Shown here one piece after another: positions 25,551-33,295 of a stretch of 64,000 nucleotides of DNA; positions within the stretch are counted from its first letter, which is position 1; every line of letters begins with the position of its first letter. The notes beneath the pieces were generated by a model. The model did not search any database and was not told the DNA's origin. It saw only the letters and a list, made by a program, of their open reading frames with translations. This DNA is from an uncultured Spirochaetales bacterium. Its GTDB lineage: Bacteria > Spirochaetota > Spirochaetia > Sphaerochaetales > Sphaerochaetaceae. Both the position numbers and the translations under genes were made by a program. The stretch covers positions 434,001-498,000 of the forward strand of contig CASFDW010000001.1 of the NCBI GenBank assembly GCA_949293595.1, given 5' to 3'.

Positions 25551-27143
25551 TCAGCCTCTTTTGTTCCAAATTTCCTTGAAAGAGTGCACTTTGCCGCAAT
25601 ATGCGCAGCGGTATTTGTCATCCTGCGTCCTGAAGAACACGGCAGGGACACCCTCACCGTTACACGGATTGGATATGCAGGCCTCGTTCTTGCAGGAAAG
25701 ATCGGAGAAATTGTAGATCCTGGGCGGCATGTGGGTGCGGAACTTGCTCTCCACCTTGGAATTCCTCACGATGTTCAGCGTGCAATGGGGCGCGACCGCT
25801 GCAAGCCTCTTGAGATCCTTGCGGCTGAGCTCGTAATCGCCGGGGCGGAAGATTATGCCCTTGTACTTGCCGTCGCTTCCGCGGCTCACCCACTCCCCTC
25901 CCTTGCTCTCGTCGAGATTGAGTACAGAGGATATGAGCCTCATGTGGTTCCTGATCTCGCTGGGACTGTCACCCTTGCATATGTGGTCGATCACGATGCC
26001 GTTCTCGATCGGACGGACACCCTCGGAATAGTTCTTCTCCTTCCTGACGTTGTCCTGTGGCTTTACGGAGATGATGTACTCCTCGCTCCTGTAGTCCTTG
26101 ACATCCTCCGCACAGCCCTCGTAATCGGAGCCTACCTTACCTGCAATGAGGGAGAGGAGGACCATGCGGACGTACATCCCGTTTATGGCCTGGCGCTCCC
26201 ATCCGTTGAGCTCGGTCTTGTCAAGGAAGGTCGGTATGGTCGGATGCTCCTTGTGGCGCGGAAGCGGATGGTAGAACTTCGTTCCGGGGGCTATCAGGGG
26301 CAGGAACTGCTCCTTGAAGGTTATGGCATCCCTGAGTATGTCCTGCTTCTGCAGTATCCTCTCACCCATCCTCTCGAGCTGCGGACGCGTGAAGTACCAC
26401 ATCTTCGCGACATCGCCCGATGCGAGATATTCGGCGATGGATGGGAATATCCTGACCTCGAACCCGTTCTCCTTCATAATCTCGATGTAGCTTTCCGGCA
26501 TCATGAGCTCCTCGGGAGCTATGAGATCCACCTTGACGCTGTCGAACACCTTCAGCCCGTCGGCCTTGGAATGCACGGTCCTGCCATGATAGAGGTCACC
26601 GACCAGCGCCAGATGGATATGGGAGAAATCCATGTCCTGGTCTTCAAGGAACGTGAACTCGTCCAAAAGCTCCTGGGTCGGATGCTCGTGCTTGCCGTCC
26701 CCCGCATTGATGAAGGCGGGCTTGTACGGAAGAGCGTTCCTGACGGCATACTCGCCACATTCCTCGCTGAGCCATTTCGTGAGTCCCTCGACCTTGCTCC
26801 GGACTATGAAGATCCTGTTCGAATACCCGCTGAGCATGTTGAACGTGTCCGCGAAGCTCTCGCCCTTGTTTATGCTGGAGGAGGAGCACATGAGCTCGGA
26901 CACCTTCGCATGGTGGAACTTCGCCGCATTCCTGAACGATTCCTTTGTCCTGGTGCTGTCCTCGAGAAACACCTCGTAGATGCCGAAATCAGGATCGTCC
27001 ACCCTGAACCCGGACATCGTCTCCTCGTCGTTGCAAACGATGGCCTTCTTCAACTCCATGACCTTTCTGAAAAGATAGCGTCTCTCATTGATTGAAAAGT
27101 CCTCGATAACATTCAGGCTTCTGCCTTTGAATACGTTCGCCAT
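25551..27143 (-). CDS. pyrBI: Aspartate carbamoyltransferase, catalytic-regulatory fusion
   Basis: First committed pyrimidine step. The 530 residues combine PyrB (carbamoyl phosphate motif DSTRTKESFRNAAK near 85-98, HPTQELLDE for aspartate) with a PyrI-like regulatory chain whose zinc site appears as CKNEAC and CAYC in the last 50 residues. Such fusions are known in Thermotoga and Treponema. The allosteric domain implies feedback by nucleotides. The ATG has GGAGG five bases upstream, placed just after the T-run of an attenuator. Confidence 0.93.
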   Translation of the reverse strand: MANVFKGRSLNVIEDFSINERRYLFRKVMELKKAIVCNDEETMSGFRVDDPDFGIYEVFLEDSTRTKESFRNAAKFHHAKVSELMCSSSSINKGESFADTFNMLSGYSNRIFIVRSKVEGLTKWLSEECGEYAVRNALPYKPAFINAGDGKHEHPTQELLDEFTFLEDQDMDFSHIHLALVGDLYHGRTVHSKADGLKVFDSVKVDLIAPEELMMPESYIEIMKENGFEVRIFPSIAEYLASGDVAKMWYFTRPQLERMGERILQKQDILRDAITFKEQFLPLIAPGTKFYHPLPRHKEHPTIPTFLDKTELNGWERQAINGMYVRMVLLSLIAGKVGSDYEGCAEDVKDYRSEEYIISVKPQDNVRKEKNYSEGVRPIENGIVIDHICKGDSPSEIRNHMRLISSVLNLDESKGGEWVSRGSDGKYKGIIFRPGDYELSRKDLKRLAAVAPHCTLNIVRNSKVESKFRTHMPPRIYNFSDLSCKNEACISNPCNGEGVPAVFFRTQDDKYRCAYCGKVHSFKEIWNKRG

Positions 27144-27153
27144 TGCAGCCTCC

Positions 27154-27183
27154 AAAAAAAAGCGGTCTGGAAAACAGACCGCC
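27154..27183 (-). terminator. Attenuator hairpin in the pyr leader
   Basis: On the minus strand GCGGTCTG (27182-27175) pairs perfectly with CAGACCGC (27169-27162) around a five-base loop, followed by eight T (27161-27154). The pyrBI ribosome site GGAGG begins at the very next base. A terminator placed between promoter and first gene is an attenuator. It starts 6 bases after the leader-peptide stop. Confidence 0.85.
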
Positions 27184-27188
27184 GAAAA

Positions 27189-27263
27189 TCAAACAATAAG
27201 ATGAAAAGGAAACATCCGGGCAAGCAGCAGAGAAAACTTTCCATATGCTTTCCTTTCTTTCAT
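27189..27263 (-). CDS. Putative pyr operon leader peptide
   Basis: A 24-codon frame from ATG 27263 to TGA 27189, with GAGG six bases upstream. It begins MKERKAYGKF and ends MFPFHLIV, the last eight codons being rich in U (UUU CCU UUU CAU CUU AUU GUU). It sits between the pyr promoter and the attenuator. The arrangement is that of enterobacterial pyrL: when UTP is low, polymerase pauses in the U-rich tract, the ribosome catches up and blocks the terminator. Sequence of the peptide is not conserved with pyrL, as expected. The length is too short for homology evidence. Confidence 0.65.
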   Translation of the reverse strand: MKERKAYGKFSLLLARMFPFHLIV

Positions 27264-27284
27264 GATGTTCCTCACTAGCGAAAG

Positions 27285-27313
27285 AGAATAACAGGAAGCA
27301 GGACGTTTGTCTA
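27285..27313 (-). promoter_or_regulatory. Promoter of the pyr operon
   Basis: On the minus strand TAGACA (27313-27308), 17 bases, TGT-extended TATTCT (27290-27285). The start point is predicted near 27278, giving a 15-base leader to the leader-peptide ATG. The wzc stop codon lies within the -35, so there is no terminator between the two units. Confidence 0.6.
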
Positions 27314-29746
27314 CTCTTTTTTGCCTCGTGCCTCGTCATCATTTTCTATTTCCGAAAGAAAATCGTCAACGCAAGCGGAGACCTCCGCCGGACCGGCATT
27401 GCGGACCGCAGGCCCCTTGTGCTCCTCTTGCTTCCTTTCAGAAAGTCCGTCGGGATACGCCAGCTCGGCAAGCTTCCACAGGCTTGCATCCTTCTCCACA
27501 TGACGGACCTTCAGATCCCGCCTGTAGATCGAAGCATACTTGCCCGGCTTGCGCAGATACGTGCGGCGGATGATCTTGTTCTCGCTCTCGTTCTTGCTGT
27601 ATCCGCCATAGCCGTAGCCGCTCTTGATGCCGAAGCTCGTGGAATCGAGGGCAAGTCCGTTGAGGCATGCGCCGATGATGTTGGCGCTCCCGCTTCTGAG
27701 CTCGTCTATCAGGAGCCTGACCTCCGGGATGTTGCTTATGCCCGCCCTTGCGACTATGAGGACCTCGGGCGCGATGCTTGCAATCGTCAGCAGCTCCGAG
27801 GCATAGGAAAGGGGCGGGGCATCGAAGAAGATGTAATCATAGTGCGGCCCGACCTCGGAAAGGAACCGCCTCAGGGGATCGACCTGTATGACGATGGAGG
27901 GCACGACCACGTTCGATCCGGCTCCCATGATATGCAGGCTCCTGAGATTGGCGTACGGTATCCTGATAGCCTCGGAAGCATCCACATCCCCGCTGAGCAC
28001 GTCGACAAGCCCGAATTTGGAATGCCTGACCTCGAAAACATTCTCGACGGCCGGCTTCCGGAGGTCGAGATCCACGACGAGCACCCTCTTTCCGTTCAGG
28101 GCAAGGGCGTAGGCGATGTTCGCAACAGTTGTGGTCTTTCCATCGGTCTTGCCGGGCGAGCACACCGTGATGTAACGGCTCTCAAGCTTCTTTCCATAGA
28201 TTATAGATGAGGCGACATGCTTGTACCGTTCGCTCATGAAGCTCATCGGATTCCTGTAGAGGGCGAGCCCGACCCTTCCATCCTTTCCGGGCTGCGGTTT
28301 TTTGAGCTCAAGCGGGATCCAGCCGAGTATGGGGATTCCATCGCCAACCGCTTTGGCAAGATCCGTGCGATCCTTGATCCTCTTGTCGGTGAGGCCAAGG
28401 ACAACGGAAAGACCGACACCAGCAAAGATACCCAGGAATCCTGCAATCAGCAATGTCTTGGCCTTCTGCGGGGAGACCGGCTTTTCCGGAACGAGCGCGC
28501 TGTCGATGCTGGTGACATTGTCTATTATCGAAGCCCTGAGAAGAGCGGTCTCGCTCTCCATCTCCCTCAGCTTCAGAAGCAGCTGCTGGTTGATCTCGAC
28601 ATCGCCCTGAAGCTCGAGGAGGCGTCTCTGCATGTCGGGCATCTTCATCAATTCATCGTCCAGCGAAGCCTCCTCGCTGTCCAGAACCGCGACGCTGGTC
28701 GTCCCGATAAGCTTCTGGACATATGCGGAAGCGAAGCTCCTTGCATCCACTGGCGAAAGATACGCCGCAGCCTCGTCCTCGATGATGCGCTCAAGAGACG
28801 CCTTGGCCGAATCCTGCATCTGGGACACGCTGTAGTACCTGGCCTGCTGGCTTGCGGACAAGACCTGGTTCTGCCTGTTGCTCGATGCAGCGAGGACATC
28901 GAAGGAAAGAAGCTCGACATAATAGTTGCTTATATCGTCGAGAAGGTCGGCTACCGCGCTGTTCTCCCCTACCGCCGCATAAAGTGCGGGATCGGCATTC
29001 AGGGAGGAAAGGATCTTGTCCGCCTCGCTTATCTCATATTCAAGAGGTGTGCGGATGAGGCTGTAATAGCTGAGCTTCATCAAGAGCACCTGGTTCTGCT
29101 CTGTCAGGCGCAGCACGCCGTTGTCCTTCTGGAATTCGGAAAGGGCCATCGTCGAGTCGGACAGCATCTGCTCCACAACCGGAATCTGGGATGCGACGAA
29201 ATCAAGCTGGTTCTGCGCGCTGTTCCTTGCAAGCCCGGTCAGAAGCTCCGAGTATGAGAGAGCCAAGGCGTTGCAGAAATCGCTTGCAAAAAGCGGATTC
29301 TGATCCTGTACCGTTATCTTGACGAACGAGGTGTTGTCGACGGTCTGGAACGAAACCTTCTCCCGCAGTCCTTCGTATTTGAGCGGTTGCTCGAAATCCG
29401 AGTACCTGACACCCTCGGAATCCACATATCTTGTCAGATCGAGTTTCGCCAATGCGTTGTCGAACGTCGTACGCGAGCTGAGAAGCTCGATCTCGGTGTT
29501 TATCGAATTGCTGCTGCCGAGGCTGAGCGAAAGCATGTTGCTCAGGCTGCTGCTTTTCGAGATCGGCTGCACCATCATGCTTGCGCTGGTCTCATAGATG
29601 GGCACAGCCTTGATGAGATAAACCACCGCGAGGGCGACCATGACGATGAATGAAAGGATCACGATCCAGATACGGCTCAAAACGCTTTCAATCAATTCGG
29701 AGATGCTGATTTCCATCTCTTCGTTTGCTTTGTTCGTTTCAATCAT
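27311..29746 (-). CDS. Wzc-like chain-length regulator and tyrosine autokinase
   Basis: Inner-membrane polysaccharide co-polymerase with a C-terminal BY-kinase, controlling capsule or exopolysaccharide export. Of 811 residues, two membrane segments (about 25-47 and 425-445) bracket a periplasmic Wzz domain rich in coiled coil. The cytoplasmic kinase from about 530 has a Walker A (GKTDGKTTTVA), Walker A' VLVVDLDLRKP and Walker B YIFFDAPP, and a Tyr-rich region (GYGYGGYSKN, RRTYLRKPGKYASIYRR) for autophosphorylation. ATG 29746 has GGTGG before it. It follows the export gene by 9 bases. Confidence 0.9.
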   Translation of the reverse strand: MIETNKANEEMEISISELIESVLSRIWIVILSFIVMVALAVVYLIKAVPIYETSASMMVQPISKSSSLSNMLSLSLGSSNSINTEIELLSSRTTFDNALAKLDLTRYVDSEGVRYSDFEQPLKYEGLREKVSFQTVDNTSFVKITVQDQNPLFASDFCNALALSYSELLTGLARNSAQNQLDFVASQIPVVEQMLSDSTMALSEFQKDNGVLRLTEQNQVLLMKLSYYSLIRTPLEYEISEADKILSSLNADPALYAAVGENSAVADLLDDISNYYVELLSFDVLAASSNRQNQVLSASQQARYYSVSQMQDSAKASLERIIEDEAAAYLSPVDARSFASAYVQKLIGTTSVAVLDSEEASLDDELMKMPDMQRRLLELQGDVEINQQLLLKLREMESETALLRASIIDNVTSIDSALVPEKPVSPQKAKTLLIAGFLGIFAGVGLSVVLGLTDKRIKDRTDLAKAVGDGIPILGWIPLELKKPQPGKDGRVGLALYRNPMSFMSERYKHVASSIIYGKKLESRYITVCSPGKTDGKTTTVANIAYALALNGKRVLVVDLDLRKPAVENVFEVRHSKFGLVDVLSGDVDASEAIRIPYANLRSLHIMGAGSNVVVPSIVIQVDPLRRFLSEVGPHYDYIFFDAPPLSYASELLTIASIAPEVLIVARAGISNIPEVRLLIDELRSGSANIIGACLNGLALDSTSFGIKSGYGYGGYSKNESENKIIRRTYLRKPGKYASIYRRDLKVRHVEKDASLWKLAELAYPDGLSERKQEEHKGPAVRNAGPAEVSACVDDFLSEIENDDEARGKKE

Positions 29747-29755
29747 AGCCACCCC

Positions 29756-31327
29756 TTATTTGCCTGCATTCGCGATGTTTACGCTTGCCGTTATGATGCT
29801 CGCAATTATCCCGACGATCGAAGAGACAAGTCCGACAACCGCGACGGTCGGGGCGATCTTGCTCTCCAAAACGTTCTCCTCCACAGTAATCACGGATTCC
29901 GCGGGAACCGGGGAATCCTTATCCACCCGGTTGCCGTCCTTGTCGGTCACATATATGTGGCCCTCCCCTTTCGCGGATCCGGTGAGACCTCCTGCAAGAT
30001 TGATGTAATAACCCATCGTCCTGCCGGGAACATACCCATACACCCCCGGATTGGCAACCGCCCCGTTCACGGATACCAGCATCTGGTTGAACGGTATGTA
30101 GAAGCAGTCGCCGGACTGCAGCAGCATGCTGCCAGTTGACGCTCCATCGTATAGGATCTTCTGGAAATCGAGCGCCATGGTCTCACCGTTCCTGACGAGA
30201 TACGCGGCCTCGAGGCTGCTCGAGGGAATGAAATACTGGCTTATCGCGCTGAGCATGTCGTACACGGTCTCGCCGGATACGAACCTGTAGTAGTATTTCT
30301 CATTCCTGTCGCCCTGGATCATGTTCGATGTGCCCTGGCTCAGAAGAGCCCCCTCTATCGAGACGGAGGAAAGGTTGTCGACGCTCGGCTCCACATATAC
30401 GATGTCACCATCAAGTAGCGCCATCTCGGTGGATGAGTCGGCATTGATCACATCGACATATCCTCCGATCGAACTTCTCTGTATGCTTATCCTTCCGCTT
30501 GCGGAGCTCTCAAGGCCTCCGGCATAGTCCTTCAGAAGGGCCTGGAGATTCTCTCCTTTCAGCAACTGGTACGTTCCCGGGGAGGATACCGCACCGGAAA
30601 CCACGATGCTGCGGTCCTTCGTGCCTATTGTGACCACATCACCGGGCTCGAGACGCGGATTCTGCGCATCGTCGCCCTTCCTCATGGCGGAATAGAGATC
30701 GTAGGACACGGTCTCCCCGTCCTTTCCCGTGATGCTGACGTTCCTGCTGCTGGCATTCGACGATGCCAGATACATCACATCGGCAAGACGGTTCATGCCG
30801 CTTACCGTGACATACCTGTTGGAGACGACCTCGCCCTTCATGAGGACAGAGAACAGTCCGAGTGAAACCAGGTTGACAACAGGCTCAGAATACCTGTTGT
30901 AATCCGTAAGCACCTTCGTTATCGCCGCAGAAGCCTCGGGGAAGGTCATTCCGGAGATATCGACCTCAGCAACACCCGGAATCCTTATCCTGCCTCCGAT
31001 TGGAACGGAGACGGTAATAGCCACCGGCGTGGTCCCCGTCCTTTCAAGATAGCTGATGGACAGGACATCCCCCGGAACGAGGATATAATCAGGATCGGAA
31101 GTGGCCAGCAACAGTTCGACCGCCCTTCTGGCAGTGTAGTTATCATCGTCGACGACAACAGGAGTATCATCGAGGCCAAGCTGCACGGCCAATGAATCGG
31201 GTGTGGTCTTCATCTGGTATGACACATCCCCTATGCGGGGGGAAACCACCACCTGGGCACAAAAACAAGGAATGGCCACAACAATCGATACAGCCGCTAA
31301 AACAATGTATTTTCTGAAGTTTTTCAT
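29756..31327 (-). CDS. Polysaccharide export protein with SLBB domains
   Basis: Wza/OtnA-family outer-membrane export component. From ATG 31327 (GGGAG upstream) the 523 residues give a signal peptide (about 1-23), a Poly_export domain (DYILVPGDVLSISY), several SLBB domains and a C-terminal hydrophobic helix (VVGLVSSIVGIIASIITA). A lipobox is not clear (the signal ends near CFCAQ). It is longer than Wza (about 380). Partner of the kinase gene downstream. No glycosyltransferase or Wzx/Wzy genes are in the window. Confidence 0.87.
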   Translation of the reverse strand: MKNFRKYIVLAAVSIVVAIPCFCAQVVVSPRIGDVSYQMKTTPDSLAVQLGLDDTPVVVDDDNYTARRAVELLLATSDPDYILVPGDVLSISYLERTGTTPVAITVSVPIGGRIRIPGVAEVDISGMTFPEASAAITKVLTDYNRYSEPVVNLVSLGLFSVLMKGEVVSNRYVTVSGMNRLADVMYLASSNASSRNVSITGKDGETVSYDLYSAMRKGDDAQNPRLEPGDVVTIGTKDRSIVVSGAVSSPGTYQLLKGENLQALLKDYAGGLESSASGRISIQRSSIGGYVDVINADSSTEMALLDGDIVYVEPSVDNLSSVSIEGALLSQGTSNMIQGDRNEKYYYRFVSGETVYDMLSAISQYFIPSSSLEAAYLVRNGETMALDFQKILYDGASTGSMLLQSGDCFYIPFNQMLVSVNGAVANPGVYGYVPGRTMGYYINLAGGLTGSAKGEGHIYVTDKDGNRVDKDSPVPAESVITVEENVLESKIAPTVAVVGLVSSIVGIIASIITASVNIANAGK

Positions 31328-31377
31328 CTTGCTCCCAAACAACTTTGCTCCGTATTCCTTAATAATGAATATCAAAG

Positions 31378-31474
31378 ATGTGCACAAATTACCATACCAG
31401 GCCATACGGCCCACCTTCACATTCTACTTTCTTTATCGCAAGTTGTGAACCGCTTTGGAGTTTTTTGTGCACAT
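31378..31474. repeat. Inverted pair of 11-base sites flanking the export promoter
   Basis: ATGTGCACAAA (31378-31388) and its exact complement TTTGTGCACAT (31464-31474) lie 75 bases apart, each built on the palindrome TGTGCACA. They flank the predicted promoter at 31421-31449. This suggests two operator sites for one regulator, possibly with looping. The regulator is unknown. Confidence 0.5.
31421..31449 (-). promoter_or_regulatory. Probable promoter of the polysaccharide export genes
   Basis: Minus-strand TTCACA (31449-31444), 17 bases, TAGAAT (31426-31421). The start would be near 31414, giving an 87-base leader to the ATG at 31327. Confidence 0.45.
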
Positions 31475-31494
31475 GGATGCGGAGGAAGCCTGAC

Positions 31495-31878
31495 TCAGAG
31501 CACAGCCTGGACTTCTATCTCGACCTTGACATCCTTCGGAAGGCGTGCGACCTCGACCGCGGAACGCGCCGGGAGCACCTCGTTGTCCTTGAAGAATTCG
31601 GCATAGACCTCGTTGACGGATGCGAAATCGTTCATGTCCTTCAGAAAGACAGTGGCCTTGACGACATTCTTCTCCGTGGCTCCGGCGGTCTCGAGGACGG
31701 CCTTGATGTTTTTGAACACCTGTCTGGCCTGATCCGCGGTGGTACCCTCAACTATCTTTCCGGTCACTGGATCCACAGGGATCTGTCCGGAAGCGAAAAG
31801 GAAGGATCCGGTTCTTACAGCCTGGCTGTAGGGTCCGATCGCCGCAGGGGCGTTTTTTGTTTCAATCTTCTCTATCAT
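31495..31878 (-). CDS. ridA: Reactive intermediate/imine deaminase RidA
   Basis: Hydrolyses reactive enamines and imines made by PLP enzymes. The 127 residues have the family signature in [23 protein letters not shown] and the C-terminal [21 protein letters not shown], with the conserved Arg (PARSAV). Its ATG overlaps the HAD gene stop by 4 bases (ATGA). Last gene of an operon starting with the acidic repeat protein at 36613. Confidence 0.94.
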   Translation of the reverse strand: MIEKIETKNAPAAIGPYSQAVRTGSFLFASGQIPVDPVTGKIVEGTTADQARQVFKNIKAVLETAGATEKNVVKATVFLKDMNDFASVNEVYAEFFKDNEVLPARSAVEVARLPKDVKVEIEVQAVL

Positions 31879-32525
31879 AATCTCTCCTTGATTATCATAT
31901 CATACAACCGTGAAGGATCCGCTGCAAACTCCAATCCATTCTTATCCCTGCCCTGGAAACCGAATCCCCAGGATACGGGGATGAAGCGCAGGCCGGCCTG
32001 CCGGGCACCGTTCTCGTCGCTTTCGCTGTCACCTGCCAATATTGCGGAGGAAACAGGCACTTTAAGCTCGGCGCAGACAGCCGCCAGCATCATGGCCTTT
32101 GTGAGCGTCTCAGCCTCATCACTCCCTTTTATGACATCGAACAGTCCTCCATATCGGGAGGACGACAGCATTTCCGTAGCCGCGGACTCGTTCTTCAAAG
32201 TTGCGACCCCGAGCTTGAAACCATCCCTTTTCAATGCTTCGACAACCTCGACAAGCCCTGGATAATAACAATACCTGTCAATGCCCACCGACCTGTAAAG
32301 CTTCTTATATGTGGAAACGGCCTTACGGTTCTCATCCCCTTCCAGGCCGAAGACCTTCGAGAAACCCACATGGAGAGGAGGCCCCACGAAAAGGGAAAAA
32401 CGTTCCAGATCCCGACATTCACCATACCCCATGATGCCGGCAACGGTATTGGCGGTCCTGAATATCCCCTCGCTCGTATCGAGCAATGTCCCGTCCAGAT
32501 CGAAAACAACAGCTTCAACAGCCAC
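31875..32525 (-). CDS. HAD-superfamily hydrolase
   Basis: A 216-residue phosphatase of the Gph-like HAD group. Motif I is [15 protein letters not shown], the Thr of motif II is in VATLKNES, and motif IV is [11 protein letters not shown], with a helical cap between. Substrate unknown. It overlaps the inositol-phosphatase-family gene upstream by 11 bases and ridA downstream by 4, so the three are coupled. Possibly a metabolite-repair enzyme, given RidA beside it, but that is inference. Confidence 0.83.
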   Translation of the reverse strand: MAVEAVVFDLDGTLLDTSEGIFRTANTVAGIMGYGECRDLERFSLFVGPPLHVGFSKVFGLEGDENRKAVSTYKKLYRSVGIDRYCYYPGLVEVVEALKRDGFKLGVATLKNESAATEMLSSSRYGGLFDVIKGSDEAETLTKAMMLAAVCAELKVPVSSAILAGDSESDENGARQAGLRFIPVSWGFGFQGRDKNGLEFAADPSRLYDMIIKERL

Positions 32526-33291
32526 AGGTTATCCTCCTGAGATCGTCGAACGAACATACGTTGGAAGCGGAGACGTCGTATATTCCTCCATCCTCCCTGA
32601 GACAGAACAGACCTCCCGCCTCCCTCAATATCTGCAGGCCGGCGGCGATGTCATAGAGATGAAGGAACCTCTCGTAATATGCGTTCGCCCTTCCCGACGC
32701 GACATAACACAAGCTCATTGCCGCGCTGCCTATGCTCCTCATGTCCGAAAACACATCATAAAGCATCTTCATCCGGCCCCAGAACTCGTCGAGATACTCA
32801 TGCCGGCGATGAGGTGGAACCATGATTATAAGCCCTTTTGAACTCTCCATGTTTCCAACATGGATCCTTTTTCCGTTCAGGTATGCCCCGCAACCTGCAA
32901 CCGCATGGAAACACTCCCCGCGCGCCGGAGCATATACGAAGGAAAAGACGTCATCACCGTTTTCACGGTAACAGACGGAAATGCAATAATCGGGATAACC
33001 GTTCATGAAATCGACGGTACCGTCGATCGGATCTATTATCCAAAGGCCGGAGGAACCCGAACGCTCCCCCTCCTCCTCCGTAAAGAATCCATCGTCTGGA
33101 TACCTTTCACCTATTGCCGAGAGAAGCATCCGCTCCACTTCCAGGTCCTCGTCGGTGACGTAATCATTGAATGCCTTCTGCTTCATACCGGCACCACGGG
33201 CATTGAGCATATGACCACCCACTTCCTTCAGCAGGTCCATTGTGAATTGGAATTTCTCAAAAAGACGTGTGTCCGATGCGGAGCCGACCAT
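32515..33291 (-). CDS. Inositol monophosphatase-family protein
   Basis: Mg2+-dependent sugar or inositol phosphatase fold. The 258 residues contain the metal motif WIIDPIDGTVDFMNG with an upstream acidic pair (FFTEEEGE) and the late YDIAAGLQILREAGG, which replaces the usual WDxAAG. The exact substrate (inositol phosphate, PAP, fructose bisphosphate) cannot be set. It follows the repeat protein by four bases. Confidence 0.87.
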   Translation of the reverse strand: MVGSASDTRLFEKFQFTMDLLKEVGGHMLNARGAGMKQKAFNDYVTDEDLEVERMLLSAIGERYPDDGFFTEEEGERSGSSGLWIIDPIDGTVDFMNGYPDYCISVCYRENGDDVFSFVYAPARGECFHAVAGCGAYLNGKRIHVGNMESSKGLIIMVPPHRRHEYLDEFWGRMKMLYDVFSDMRSIGSAAMSLCYVASGRANAYYERFLHLYDIAAGLQILREAGGLFCLREDGGIYDVSASNVCSFDDLRRITCGC

Positions 33292-33295
33292 ATGC

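Noticed and set aside
27085..27342. Minus-strand frame of 85 codons across the pyr leader
   Set aside because: It has no ribosome site and runs through the attenuator into pyrBI; the 24-codon frame with GAGG fits the leader better.
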